From: a virus
IMG/VR virus record: IMGVR_UViG_3300018428_002563
Coordinates: 1-64,000 of that record
DNA: 64,000 bases
Reading direction: 5' to 3' (one strand)
Below, piece after piece: positions 37,460 to 47,100 of the stretch. A model generated the notes under the pieces. The model worked only from the letters and a program-made list of their open reading frames with translations, had not been told where the DNA came from and did no database searches. Both the position numbers and the translations under genes were made by a program. Position 1 is the first letter of the stretch; the number at the start of each line of letters is the position of its first letter.

Positions 37460-38568
37460 TGGATTTAAAATTTACAACAGCAGGTGACTTTTTGAAAGCA
37501 CAACAAAAACGCATAGGTTTTGCATGCAAATACATGTATCCTGATCAAACACAGAAGAAGAAATTGCTTGAGGAGATACAGCGACCACTAAATACTCGTA
37601 GCACAACAGTTGCGTGGCTCAATAGGCAAACACGTGATGTTGCTGAAGAACGCTTGTGGGACATTATGGTCCACAACATAGCGTCATACAGAAGGTTGAT
37701 TGAATATGTTGGAAGTCTTCCCCCTCAACTTAGAATGGTCAGATTGGGTAGTGATGTACTTCCTGTTTATACCGAGCCTACTTGGTGTTATTTTTGGCGC
37801 AAGCCGGATGTGGTTGCATACTGTGAAAAAGAATTCGCAAAAGTTGGAGAAACCGCAAGAGCCCTTGACGTCCGACTATCAATGCATCCGGGACAATTTA
37901 CTGTACTTGCCTCGGATAATCCGGAAATTGTTGAGAGGAGCATAGAAGAATTTGAATATCACACCGATGTCTTGCGCTGGATGGGATACGGCCGCACCTT
38001 CCAAGACTTTAAATGCAACGTACACATATCGGGTCGAAAAGGTCCACAAGGCATCATCGACGTCTTACCGAGACTCTCGCCAGAAGCGCGAAACGCAATC
38101 ACAATCGAAAACGACGAAATGTCTTGGGGCATTGACGCAAGCCTCGAACTTGAAAAGCATGTCGCTCTCGTATTGGACATACACCACCACTGGGTTGCTA
38201 GTGGAGAATACATATCGCCCACCGACGATAGATTTTTACGTATAGTTGACAGTTGGCGTGGAGTAAGACCTGTTATTCATTACTCAGTTTCACGCGAAGA
38301 TCTACTAGTAGACCATGATGATAACTCTTTACCTAATATGGATTCGCTATTAGAGCAAGGCTTTAAGAAGCAAAAACTTAGAGCACATTCTGACTTTATG
38401 TGGAATAATGCTGTTAACGACTGGGCATTAGAATTTTTAGATTACGCAGACATTATGGTCGAGTCTAAGTCTAAGAATCTTGCTAGTATTGACCTATACA
38501 AATATGGTCTAGCAACAGAAGATTATAACTCAATGGCAAAAGACTTCGCAGGAAAAATATATGCATAA
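37459..38568 (+). CDS. uvdE: UV-damage endonuclease UvdE/UVDE
   Basis: 369 residues of TIM-barrel UV-damage endonuclease, which nicks 5' to photoproducts. Diagnostic parts: RIGFACKYM near the N-terminus, LSMHPGQFTVL (metal-binding His), VHISGRKG, ITIENDEMSWG, LDIHHHW and RPVIHYSVSRE. The TAATG overlap sets the start. Between about 37970 and 38225 the codons become strikingly rich in C at position 3 compared with the flanks, suggesting a recombined segment. A +1-frame ORF (37706-37945) also overlaps. Confidence 0.93.
   Translation: MDLKFTTAGDFLKAQQKRIGFACKYMYPDQTQKKKLLEEIQRPLNTRSTTVAWLNRQTRDVAEERLWDIMVHNIASYRRLIEYVGSLPPQLRMVRLGSDVLPVYTEPTWCYFWRKPDVVAYCEKEFAKVGETARALDVRLSMHPGQFTVLASDNPEIVERSIEEFEYHTDVLRWMGYGRTFQDFKCNVHISGRKGPQGIIDVLPRLSPEARNAITIENDEMSWGIDASLELEKHVALVLDIHHHWVASGEYISPTDDRFLRIVDSWRGVRPVIHYSVSREDLLVDHDDNSLPNMDSLLEQGFKKQKLRAHSDFMWNNAVNDWALEFLDYADIMVESKSKNLASIDLYKYGLATEDYNSMAKDFAGKIYA
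37706..37945 (+). CDS. Possible overprinted 79-aa membrane protein inside uvdE (+1 frame)
   Basis: Begins MLEVFPLNLEWSDWVVMYFL, continues with a clear span (FLFIPSLLGVIFGASRMWL) and ends with a basic tail (YLPRIIRKLLRGA). AGAAGG lies about 10 nt upstream. The composition looks like a real small membrane protein, but local codon bias in uvdE could also keep this frame open. Confidence 0.4.
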   Translation: MLEVFPLNLEWSDWVVMYFLFIPSLLGVIFGASRMWLHTVKKNSQKLEKPQEPLTSDYQCIRDNLLYLPRIIRKLLRGA

Positions 38569-38571
38569 ATA
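38564..38571 (+). promoter_or_regulatory. Late promoter CATAAATA, 5 nt before an ATG
   Basis: Spacer GTTTT, then the ATG at 38577 of the 2OG oxygenase. Confidence 0.6.
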
Positions 38572-38576
38572 GTTTT

Positions 38577-39290
38577 ATGCATGAACAAATATATAATTTT
38601 TTCCAAGATCTAAGTACAACTTACAATCCAGAAACAATTTTTGCAGAATATGCAAAAGGTGAGCCTACTCCATTTTATATGATAGACAACTTTTTGCCAC
38701 CATGGTTGTACAATACTATTATAAATTCATTTGAAGATATCCCGGAAGAACGCTATAAAATTTTTGCTAATCAGTATAGCGAACGAAGAGAATGTAGAAA
38801 CTTTGCTGAGGCGCCTTTACTACAAACCCTTGCAAATAGTTTTAACAGTAAATTGTTTGTAGATTGGTTAGAAGTTTGTACTGGTACAGAATCTCTTGTT
38901 CCAGATCCTCACTTCTTAGGCGGTGGGTTTTGTAGAAGTAGCAGAAATACATCATTAGGATTACATACAGACTTTAATTGGAATAACGGTCTTAAATTAA
39001 ATAGACAAAAGAATGCCATACTCTATCTTAACAAAGATTGGAAAGAAGAGTGGAATGGACATTTAGAATTTTGGAACAATGAAAGAACAGAATGTGTTAA
39101 AAAAATTGCACCAAAGCCTAATAGATTAATTTTTTGGGACTATGGTTATGATTTAGTTCATGGGCATCCCGAACCTATAGAATGTCCAAAAACAATAACT
39201 AGAGATAGTTTAATACTATTCTACTATACTTCAAATGCAACATATGAGCATGATCCAAGACGTTCACAATTCTATGAGCAAGCAGAGTAA
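38577..39290 (+). CDS. 2OG-Fe(II) oxygenase, prolyl-4-hydroxylase-like
   Basis: 237 residues. GLHTDFNW gives the HxD iron motif, LVHGHPEP the distal His and TITRDSLILFYY the 2OG-binding Arg. An N-terminal substrate-side region has PFYMIDNFLPPWLY. This arrangement differs from the other three window members, being closer to P4H-type enzymes. Predicted leaderless late expression suggests a role late in infection, for instance modifying virion or host proteins (inference). Confidence 0.83.
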   Translation: MHEQIYNFFQDLSTTYNPETIFAEYAKGEPTPFYMIDNFLPPWLYNTIINSFEDIPEERYKIFANQYSERRECRNFAEAPLLQTLANSFNSKLFVDWLEVCTGTESLVPDPHFLGGGFCRSSRNTSLGLHTDFNWNNGLKLNRQKNAILYLNKDWKEEWNGHLEFWNNERTECVKKIAPKPNRLIFWDYGYDLVHGHPEPIECPKTITRDSLILFYYTSNATYEHDPRRSQFYEQAE

Positions 39291-39293
39291 ATA
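39286..39293 (+). promoter_or_regulatory. Late-type box AGTAAATA
   Basis: 17 nt before the ATG at 39311, with CGGAGA between. Confidence 0.45.
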
Positions 39294-39310
39294 CAGTACG
39301 GAGATAAACA

Positions 39311-39604
39311 ATGAGCTATTTAAACAAAATGTACGGAAGAAATCCGGCCCAGACCCAATCATCATCTAGCGAATCTACAAAAAATCCTAATCGTGTAACG
39401 GGCGGGTTAAAAGCCCAAGGTGTAGATACTATGGTGTTGCTGGGAGAAGATGGCTCAACTCAAGAACTTCCTACTTTACAGTATGTTCGTAGTTTGGAAG
39501 AACAGTCAAGAAAACAGCGAGCCGCTATCACTGTATTAGAGCGTAAGCTGGCTCGCTGTGAGTCTGCTATCGAAAGACTAAGTGTTAGAAATATTACTTC
39601 TTAG
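39311..39604 (+). CDS. Small coiled-coil protein, possibly virion-associated
   Basis: 97 residues: Ser/Thr/Asn-rich N-terminus (MYGRNPAQTQSSSSES), a short LGEDGSTQELPTLQYV link, then a coiled coil (LEEQSRKQRAAITVLERKL). Late promoter upstream. No family recognised. Confidence 0.68.
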   Translation: MSYLNKMYGRNPAQTQSSSSESTKNPNRVTGGLKAQGVDTMVLLGEDGSTQELPTLQYVRSLEEQSRKQRAAITVLERKLARCESAIERLSVRNITS

Positions 39605-39836
39605 AAAGTTTAAATACTTCGTCAACTAGGTCTGCTTTTTTCTTTCTTCTATCAATATCGACTTTATAATTTTCTTTTGCAAATGCTTCAAGTTTTTCTT
39701 TAGTCATTTTTGCTAAGTCTGCTTTTTTGACAGTAGTCTTTTTAGCTTCTGCTTTCTTTGGTGCAGGCGCAGGAGCAGGCTTTGCTACTGGCTCTGGCTG
39801 TGCAGATGAAAAAAGATTGCGTAACCAATTAAACAT
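39594..39836 (-). CDS. HeH/SAP-like small protein with Ala/Pro/Lys linker
   Basis: 80 residues: short amphipathic head (FNWLRNLFSSA), an Ala-Pro-Lys linker (KPAPAPAPKKAEAKK) and a C-terminal helix-extension-helix (LAKMTKEKLEAFAKENY, then KKADLVDEVFKL) like HeH/SAP nucleic-acid-binding motifs. GGAG lies 9 nt before the ATG. Converges with its neighbour, overlapping by 11 nt. Confidence 0.75.
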   Translation of the reverse strand: MFNWLRNLFSSAQPEPVAKPAPAPAPKKAEAKKTTVKKADLAKMTKEKLEAFAKENYKVDIDRRKKKADLVDEVFKLSKK

Positions 39837-39868
39837 AATTATTCTCCATAATAAAATATTTGCTTGTA

Positions 39869-39876
39869 TATTTACA
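39869..39876 (-). promoter_or_regulatory. Minus-strand late-like box TGTAAATA
   Basis: Reads towards the HeH-like gene, about 32 nt before its ATG. It overlaps the divergent plus-strand box by 2 nt. Confidence 0.45.
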
Positions 39877-39882
39877 TAAATA
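39875..39882 (+). promoter_or_regulatory. Late promoter CATAAATA
   Basis: 20 nt before the ATG at 39903, with AGGAGA between. Confidence 0.55.
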
Positions 39883-39902
39883 CTCTATATAGGAGACTAA
39901 TT

Positions 39903-40058
39903 ATGGTAGAAAGTTTAAAACTAAAAAAGATTGACGGACTTAGAATAGATAAGAAACCTTTTCAACCTATTAAACTAAAGCCCGAGCAAAAACTACCTGA
40001 AGAAAAAAGGTCGATGAAAACAACTGAAAATACTAGACCAGGAGGATATAAGTTCTAA
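39903..40058 (+). CDS. 51-aa basic protein
   Basis: Lys- and Pro-rich (LKLKKIDGLRIDKKPFQPIK, then KLPEEKRSMK) with no span. Ribosome site AGGAGA. Its TAA overlaps the next ATG. Function unknown. Confidence 0.62.
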   Translation: MVESLKLKKIDGLRIDKKPFQPIKLKPEQKLPEEKRSMKTTENTRPGGYKF

Positions 40059-40222
40059 TGAAAAAATGGATTATAGACAGACTAGGCGAAAGAACTTCGC
40101 TTGATGGCGCTGTACTTATTGGTGCAGGTGTAGCATTTCTTATCTTCAAACCAATTGCTAGTTTAGTTGCATACGGTGCTATTGCATACGGTGCATGGAC
40201 TATCTACAAAAAAGAAGATTAA
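40058..40222 (+). CDS. 54-aa membrane protein, conserved-looking in T4-like marine phages
   Basis: MKKWIIDRLGERTSLDGAVL followed by two hydrophobic segments (IGAGVAFLIFKPIA and VAYGAIAYGAWTIY). The ERTSLDG head before a hydrophobic stretch is one I recall from cyanomyophage small proteins. Strong GGAGG ribosome site. Confidence 0.68.
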   Translation: MKKWIIDRLGERTSLDGAVLIGAGVAFLIFKPIASLVAYGAIAYGAWTIYKKED

Positions 40223-40225
40223 TAA

Positions 40226-40477
40226 ATGTCTAGAGAGTATATATTGACTGTTGAAACATCTGAAAATACAAGAGAAGTATCTGAAGGTGTTACTAAAGAA
40301 CTGTATAATGTTACTATTACTAAAGTAGAAACAGGACAAACTATCTCAATAGTTGATGTTGTAAGCACTTATGATAGAGATGACTGGTGCCAAACTGTAT
40401 TTGAACATGCAAAAGAAGGATTAGATCACGAAGACGGTCCTAGTTGTTGCTATGTTAATGCAAGTTACGTAGACTAA
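40226..40477 (+). CDS. Unknown 83-aa protein
   Basis: Beta-rich N-terminus (EYILTVETSENTREVSEG) and a C-terminal DHEDGPSCCYVNASYVD with paired Cys. It converges on the minus-strand zinc-ribbon gene, overlapping by 4 nt. Function unknown. Confidence 0.65.
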   Translation: MSREYILTVETSENTREVSEGVTKELYNVTITKVETGQTISIVDVVSTYDRDDWCQTVFEHAKEGLDHEDGPSCCYVNASYVD

Positions 40478-40761
40478 AGTTTACTAATAGGGAGATCAGA
40501 ACTAGCAGAAAATTTCCATTTCTGTTTTTGTTCTACTCCCTTTTTTTGTGCAAATTTTTTGCTATCACAATCATTACACACATGAAAATAATTGTTGCTT
40601 AACCGCTTGGCATCCATCTTGCCTCTAGGTCTTTCAAACTCGTTATCACAGTTATCACATCTTAGTAACACGTAGGTCTTTTTGCGTGTGTAAGGGTGCG
40701 TACGACCTAATTTTGACGTTCTCACATGTCTTGTTTGTACAACAAATTCTTTTATGAACAT
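40474..40761 (-). CDS. Zinc-ribbon protein of T4-like phages, function unknown
   Basis: 95 residues with CDNCDNEFERPRGKMD and HVCNDCDSKKFAQ, a two-knuckle CxxC zinc ribbon similar to HNH-type and recombinase-associated ribbons but without a nuclease His-Asn-His core that I can see. Basic overall. A minus-strand late box (40774-40767) lies 5 nt before its ATG. Confidence 0.75.
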   Translation of the reverse strand: MFIKEFVVQTRHVRTSKLGRTHPYTRKKTYVLLRCDNCDNEFERPRGKMDAKRLSNNYFHVCNDCDSKKFAQKKGVEQKQKWKFSASSDLPISKL

Positions 40762-40766
40762 AATTA

Positions 40767-40774
40767 TATTTATT
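40767..40774 (-). promoter_or_regulatory. Minus-strand late promoter AATAAATA, 5 nt before an ATG
   Basis: Spacer TAATT on the minus strand, then the ATG of the zinc-ribbon gene. Confidence 0.6.
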
Positions 40775-40797
40775 ACATTAGGATTATAAAACTTATC

Positions 40798-40805
40798 GAT
40801 AAATA
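40798..40805 (+). promoter_or_regulatory. Late promoter GATAAATA for the IscA gene and tail operon
   Basis: 16 nt before the ATG at 40822, with AAAGGAG between; divergent from the minus-strand box. Confidence 0.6.
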
Positions 40806-40821
40806 TATTAAAGGAGTACAG

Positions 40822-41196
40822 ATGTTTGTATTAAATCTTACTAAATCAGCCAAAGAAAAAATAGATGAACTATGCAATGTAGAGCCAAAACACTTTGCCG
40901 TGCATTTAGGACTGAAAGGAGGCGGTTGTGCAGGATTTGAATACGAGTGGAGCATGGTCAATAAGGAAGACGTAGGTGTAAATGACGAAATAATACCTAC
41001 AAATAATGGAAATCTAGTAGTAGATGCAACTAGTTTAATGTATCTATTTGGAAGTGAAGTAGATTATTCTAAAGATGTATTCCAGACCCAATTTGTTATT
41101 AATAATCCTAACGCTCAAAGTAGTTGCGGATGCGGCGTAAGCGTTAATTTTAATGATAACATAGAAGACAATATACAAATTTTGGAGCTAAAATAA
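40822..41196 (+). CDS. iscA: A-type iron-sulfur carrier (IscA/HesB/ErpA family)
   Basis: 124 residues carrying the three conserved Cys: GGGCAGF near residue 36 and CGCG near residue 103 (NPNAQSSCGCGVS). These hold an Fe-S cluster for transfer. The length and motif spacing are canonical. It is read from a late promoter and lies one base upstream of the giant fibre gene, so its product may mature a phage or host Fe-S protein late in infection, or supply a virion metal site (inference). Confidence 0.92.
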   Translation: MFVLNLTKSAKEKIDELCNVEPKHFAVHLGLKGGGCAGFEYEWSMVNKEDVGVNDEIIPTNNGNLVVDATSLMYLFGSEVDYSKDVFQTQFVINNPNAQSSCGCGVSVNFNDNIEDNIQILELK

Positions 41197-41197
41197 A

Positions 41198-44100
41198 ATG
41201 GCAAGACAAGAAGTAGACATCGGCATTGAAGGTAATGACGGAACCGGTGATAGTATTAGAGAATCGTTTCGTAAGGTAAACGAAAACTTTCAAGAGATAT
41301 ATGCTGTAGTAGGTAAAGGTGGACAAATAACCTTTACATTGCTTGCTGACACACCAGACAGTTTAAATCCATTTAAAGGTGACGGCGTTGATGCTTACTT
41401 GCCAATAGTATCACAAGACGGCACAGAAATTGAAATTAGAAAACTAGGCTCTGACAGCGACGAGAATCCCGCCAATGTAGACACTATTGATGTAAGTGTT
41501 GCTACTAACGGCAAAATTATTCTAAAATTAAATAGTATAACATTACAATCAGATGCTAAACCAGTATTAGGTGGTCCATTAAATGCCGCCGGCGTTGCTA
41601 TAGCAAATGTAGGAACTGAACTAGATGACGTAACTGGATTTAACAATACTCATGGTACATCTTTTTCTATCGATGATATAGTTATTGACAAGAAGTTTGC
41701 TGACAAAAACTACATCCGTAGACAAGATCCAGGAGAAACAATTAACGTACCAGCAGAGCCTGCTGACGGATCAAGTTATACAAAAGTCTTTACAGTAAGT
41801 TTATCATCTGCGGTTGGTGTTGGGACAGCACTTATACCACAACACGGATTGACAAGAGGTTCTGATGGTGCAGCATACATTTTTAATACTTCAGGTACAG
41901 GATTAAATTGGAGTAGAATTGATCCAGCAACTGACACCCTAGTTTCTAGCACAGACTTGGACGACAACAATCAACTAATTTATGGTCCTTTAGAAAATGG
42001 CGATGTAGTATATCTTGGTATTTTGGACGAAAATAATATTGGATTTTTTGCTAATCCAGAAGATGCACTACTAAATGACTCTGTAGAAAGAAATAGAAGA
42101 AGATACAAATTAACAACAACTGATTCGGCAGGTTTGAGTATTACAGACGGCGGCTTCAACGAAGACCTAGAAGGATTTTTCTTAAGCCATCAGGTAATGC
42201 CACGTGATAGCATTGTAAGAAGACAAGGCGATACTATGGAGGGTCCGCTTACACTCCATGACCATCCAGGTGATTTAGCAGGAGCAGGAACTCCAAATGG
42301 TATTGCAGACTTACAGGCTGTATCAAAGTTATATGTAGATAGCCAATCAACAGAATCAAGTGCAAATATATTTGTTAGTGTTGTAGGTAATGATGCACAA
42401 AATGTTGCTCCTCCAGGTAAGGAAGGTAGTTCACTAGCATATGCGTATAGAACAATAGGCGCAGCAGCACGTAAGGCAGAGCAGATACAAATTGCTTCAC
42501 CATTTGAACCTGGTCCTTATATGCAGGACATATTTACATCACGAGTAATAAACGAAGGCGATCCCGCTGTTGTAGAACTTTCACAAGTTACACAACGAGG
42601 CTATGCAACAGGTGCAGGTCTTGATAGTAGAGGTAACACTAAGTCACTTGTTGATGCTAACAAAAACTTTATTATTGCTGAAGTTATAGCATGGAAAAAT
42701 GAACAAATAGAAAATAAAGCTACAACTACTGTTGGAACAACTACAGTCAACTGGACAGATAGAGTTGTAAATGATAGAGCTCTTGAACTTGATTTGAGCA
42801 TAGCATTGGATGCAGCACTGTTAGATCACGTAGCAGGTACACTTGCATCAGCACTATCTACAAGGGTTGGTGTAGAGTTTTATAATGACGAATATGGTAG
42901 GTCACAAAATGGTCTACTAAAAACTGTTTATGCACATTTATTAGAGCAAGCAAGGACTATTACAGCAAGTATTATTACAAATACACCTGTAACTCCTTCG
43001 CAAACAATTTACACACAAGAATTGATTACATTTGGTTCTAACCAGCCAGACAGCGATGACGCAGCTTCAGTAACTGGCATATCAGGTAATATGGCAATAC
43101 AAAGAGATATTGTTTTGAATGGTGTGTTCTCTGCAGAGACTCCGCAGACCGGTAACAGATACGAACTATTTTTTAGTAACAGTGTTAACGGAATAAGCCA
43201 AGGTAAAGTTGACCAAGGCGATCCACAAAACAGAGATCTACGAGTAGGTAAAGTTATTAGAGGTAAGACATCTGGGGCTATTGGTAAAATTATTAGATAT
43301 TTTACAGGCGATGATAACATTAACAATCCAGGATCTACTGACGATTTAGCAGAACTAGAATTGCTTACACCAGTAGAATTCACAATAGGTGAAAAACTGG
43401 AAATGGGCAACATTGTTAACAATAGACAAATCACTATTAGAATAGAAACAGGACAGTATTTTGAAGACTATCCAATTAGAGTTCCTGCAAACGTATCACT
43501 AGTTGGTGATGAATTTAGACGAGTTATTATTCGTCCAAAAGATGAAGTTTCTCAATCACCATGGTCTGGAACATATTTTTATAGAGATAAAGAATTTGAC
43601 GGCTTAACAGGTGACAGTGATAGTGTCACAGGTGTAGCAGATCCTAACTTACCAGTAGACGGTGAAGCATATATTAATCCGCTTACAGGAGAAACAGATG
43701 GATATTTTGGTAGACATTATCTATACAACCCCAATTTACCAAAAAACGTAGACAATGGCGGCAACCTTGCTATTACAAATCCAGGACAGTATGTAGATGC
43801 AGCTGTTTTAATTGAAAAGAACAAAGAATTTGTAATTGCAGAAGTTATTGCATTCCTTGATTTTTCAAAAGATCAAAGTAACCAAGGACAACCAGGATAT
43901 ACAGGATATGCAGGTGTTGTATGGGACGATCAGGCTAGAGACAGATATAGAAGAACAATAGGAAGTTTATGTGACGCTATTGCTGCTGATTTAAGAGCAG
44001 GTGGTAGCATTAATACATTACATATCCAAGGTAGTATTTTCTTCGATGGGTTAAATTATACAAATGAGGCAACCCCAAGATACCAAAGTATTATATCAGC

Positions 44101-47100
44101 GGCTGATGTTATACAAAATGTAATTATAAACAATGCTTACAATAACATACTTTATGCAGCTTTTAAAGGTTCAGATCATCCAACTCAATACATCAATACA
44201 AACTTGACAGGTGGTGCAGATGTCGCTGGCAATGGTAACTTAGTGTATGATATTGTTGAATTGATTAAATGGGGTAACGACGAAAGTCCAAACAATGACT
44301 GGAACCCAGCAAAACGATCAACAGCACTAGATGCTTTCTTAATGAATGATGCTACTATCCTACGTAATATGACTGTTCAAGGTCATGGCGGATTTATGTG
44401 TGTGCTAGATCCAGAAGGACAAATTCTTACTAAATCACCATATATTCAAACAGGGTCAAGTTTCTCGCAATCACTTAATAGACAAGCATTTAGAGGCGGG
44501 ATGCTAGTTGATGCGTTCTGTGCTAACACTCCAGTTAAAGTTACAAGTGTTGAAGCTAACGGATTTGAGCTATTAGTTACAGCAGACCCAGGAAGCGGTT
44601 TGTCTATTAGAAAGCCGCAAACACCTTGCCCATTTTATATTAATGGTATTAGATATCAGGTAAACGATGTTACTGATTACAATGACGGTGGTGCATTACT
44701 TGCTCCAACAGCAAGATTAATACTTGACTCAACTTCTGGACCAGTAAGTGACGCAAACCCAGATATTAACATAGGTTGGGATGAAGTTGAACTACCTATA
44801 CCAGGCGGCGGCTATGCTATAACACTTCAAACAGCGGGTAACAGATCTCAGCTAGGTAACGACTTTACACAAGTTAACGACTTAGGTTATGGGCTTGTTA
44901 CTATTAACGGCGGATTGAGTGAAATGGTTAGTATGTTTACATACTACTGTCATACAGCATACTATGCAGGTAATGGTGGACAAATTAGATCATTAAACGG
45001 TTCTAACGCAAATGGTGTATATGGACTTGTTTCACAAGGTAGTGACCCTAACGAAGTACCAGACAATGTTGTTCTTAAGAATGACATGGTACAGTCAGCA
45101 AAAACATTTAGTGCTGTTACAGTTCTTGAACTTACAGCAAATTTAAGTGTAACGGCAGGCGATGCTATTGCTAATGCTGGTTCTACACCAAGTGCAAGCG
45201 GCGAATCAGTTTTTGCAACAGTAGGCAAGAAACTATATCTTGATACTACATCAGGAAGTTTTACACCTGGCGATAGTATCTTTGTAAATGGTGTAGACTC
45301 GGGTGTTGATATTGCTCTTAATGGAGTAGATACAACTGGTTACACTAACGTAGCAACACAACTTAGTATGCACGTATACGATTTAGAACATATTCCTACT
45401 AATAAAGGTGAAATAGATTATTACCATGATGATGATCCTGTATCACCTTTAAATAGAATAGGACGTTATGAGCTTGCAAACATTCAAACAATGAATGGTA
45501 TTTTAGTTGACGGTTATACATTAGACAACACAGAGTATGTTTTTAATCCTGTAGCAAGAACAACAAATGTAAATGGAGTAGTAGGTAATGATGAAAGCGA
45601 TCCTGTTACAGAAACTACAGAAGCTGTTATAGTTATATCTAAATCTCAACAAACTGTAAACGGACAATCAGGAATTTATAAAGTTAATATATTTGGTACA
45701 GAACGTGGAGATCACTACAAGATTGGTGACACGTTTACAATATCAGGAACGCAACTAGGTGGTGTAAGTCCTACACATGATGCAACAGTAACAGTAACAG
45801 AAATTAACCGTAGCACAGTAAACATTGATAACGGTATCCAAACAGGAAGCATTAGACGTATGTCAATTAGTGGTGCTATTAATATTATTCCTAACTTTAC
45901 ACCTCAGCGAGATGGACAAGTTTATAAACTTAACTTTAGTACATCAAATGACCAGTTCGATAACGATGGATTATTCCAGGATATTCCAGTTAACCAACCT
46001 GTCGATATTAGGCAAAACCAAACACACTTATTTAGAGATATCGAAAGTGTAGGTAGTTTAACAATTAGACCTAGTACGGCTGTAAACTTCGACGATGATC
46101 CATTAGATACTTATAGATCAATTAGTTTTGGAGTAAACGATAGTGCAGGTGGATTACTTTTAGATGACGAATCTTTAACAGGCTTTGACGCAACATATGA
46201 TTTTGTACAACTTTTAATTAACGATAGTTATAAAAACTTAGCAGGGTCTACATTGTCAGTTCCATCTAGTTCAACAACTCTAGGCGGAACACAAGGCGAC
46301 ACTACTATTGCGATTGAACGACTTTCAGAATTAAAAGATATATTTAAATTAAATAACAACTTTGATACAGATGCACAATTCCAAACTATTCCGGCAGACG
46401 ACACTGGTAGAGACTATACTATAACATATGAATTACCCAAAGTTATTTCTTGGCGTGGTAAAAAACATATTGTTTATAACTATAGAGAAGTAAAAGTTGA
46501 AAGTGGTAATCACAACATAAAAACAACTTTCTCAGAAGAAAACACCTATGCGGTAGTTGACTTAAAAGAAATTGAAGAAGTTAAACTTACTCTAAATGAC
46601 TATGGCTCTTGGGAAAGAGATGTTTTCTACAATCTAGCACAAAGATCTGTTCTTGTTAGACAAGTTGGTAATACTTCAGCAAGCGGTAAAGTTAAAGTAG
46701 CACAATTCAATGAAAATGTATTAGACTTATATGACTGGTCAGGCGTAAACTTTAATACAACTGGTGCATTAGAAATCAGTATTGACAATGGCGCAACTTA
46801 TACAACTATGACTGACCTGGCTACAAATTCTGTAAATCTTGTTCCAACACTAGTTGAAATTAGAGACACAAACGTTACAGGTGTAGCATCGGGTATTTCA
46901 CAACCACTTAGCCAAGGCTTTAATAGTGTAATTGCTCTTAGAGCAGGATTACAAGACGGTGCTCCAGCAAAAATTACTATACAAATTAGTACATGTAGAG
47001 CTACAGGACACGACTTCCTAGACATAGGTACAGGTTCATTTAACCAAACAAACTATCCAAATGTTATTTTAGGTTTCCCAGCAAGAGAAGCTGTACAAGA

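Noticed and set aside
37952-38245. A 97-codon +1-frame ORF inside uvdE
   Set aside because: Its Ser/Thr/Pro/Ala-rich product follows automatically from C-rich third codon positions in uvdE, so it is probably a composition artefact.
43009-43434. Long minus-strand ORF opposite the giant fibre gene
   Set aside because: It is antisense to a clearly coding gene with no ribosome site or promoter; similar ORFs recur opposite other fibre segments.
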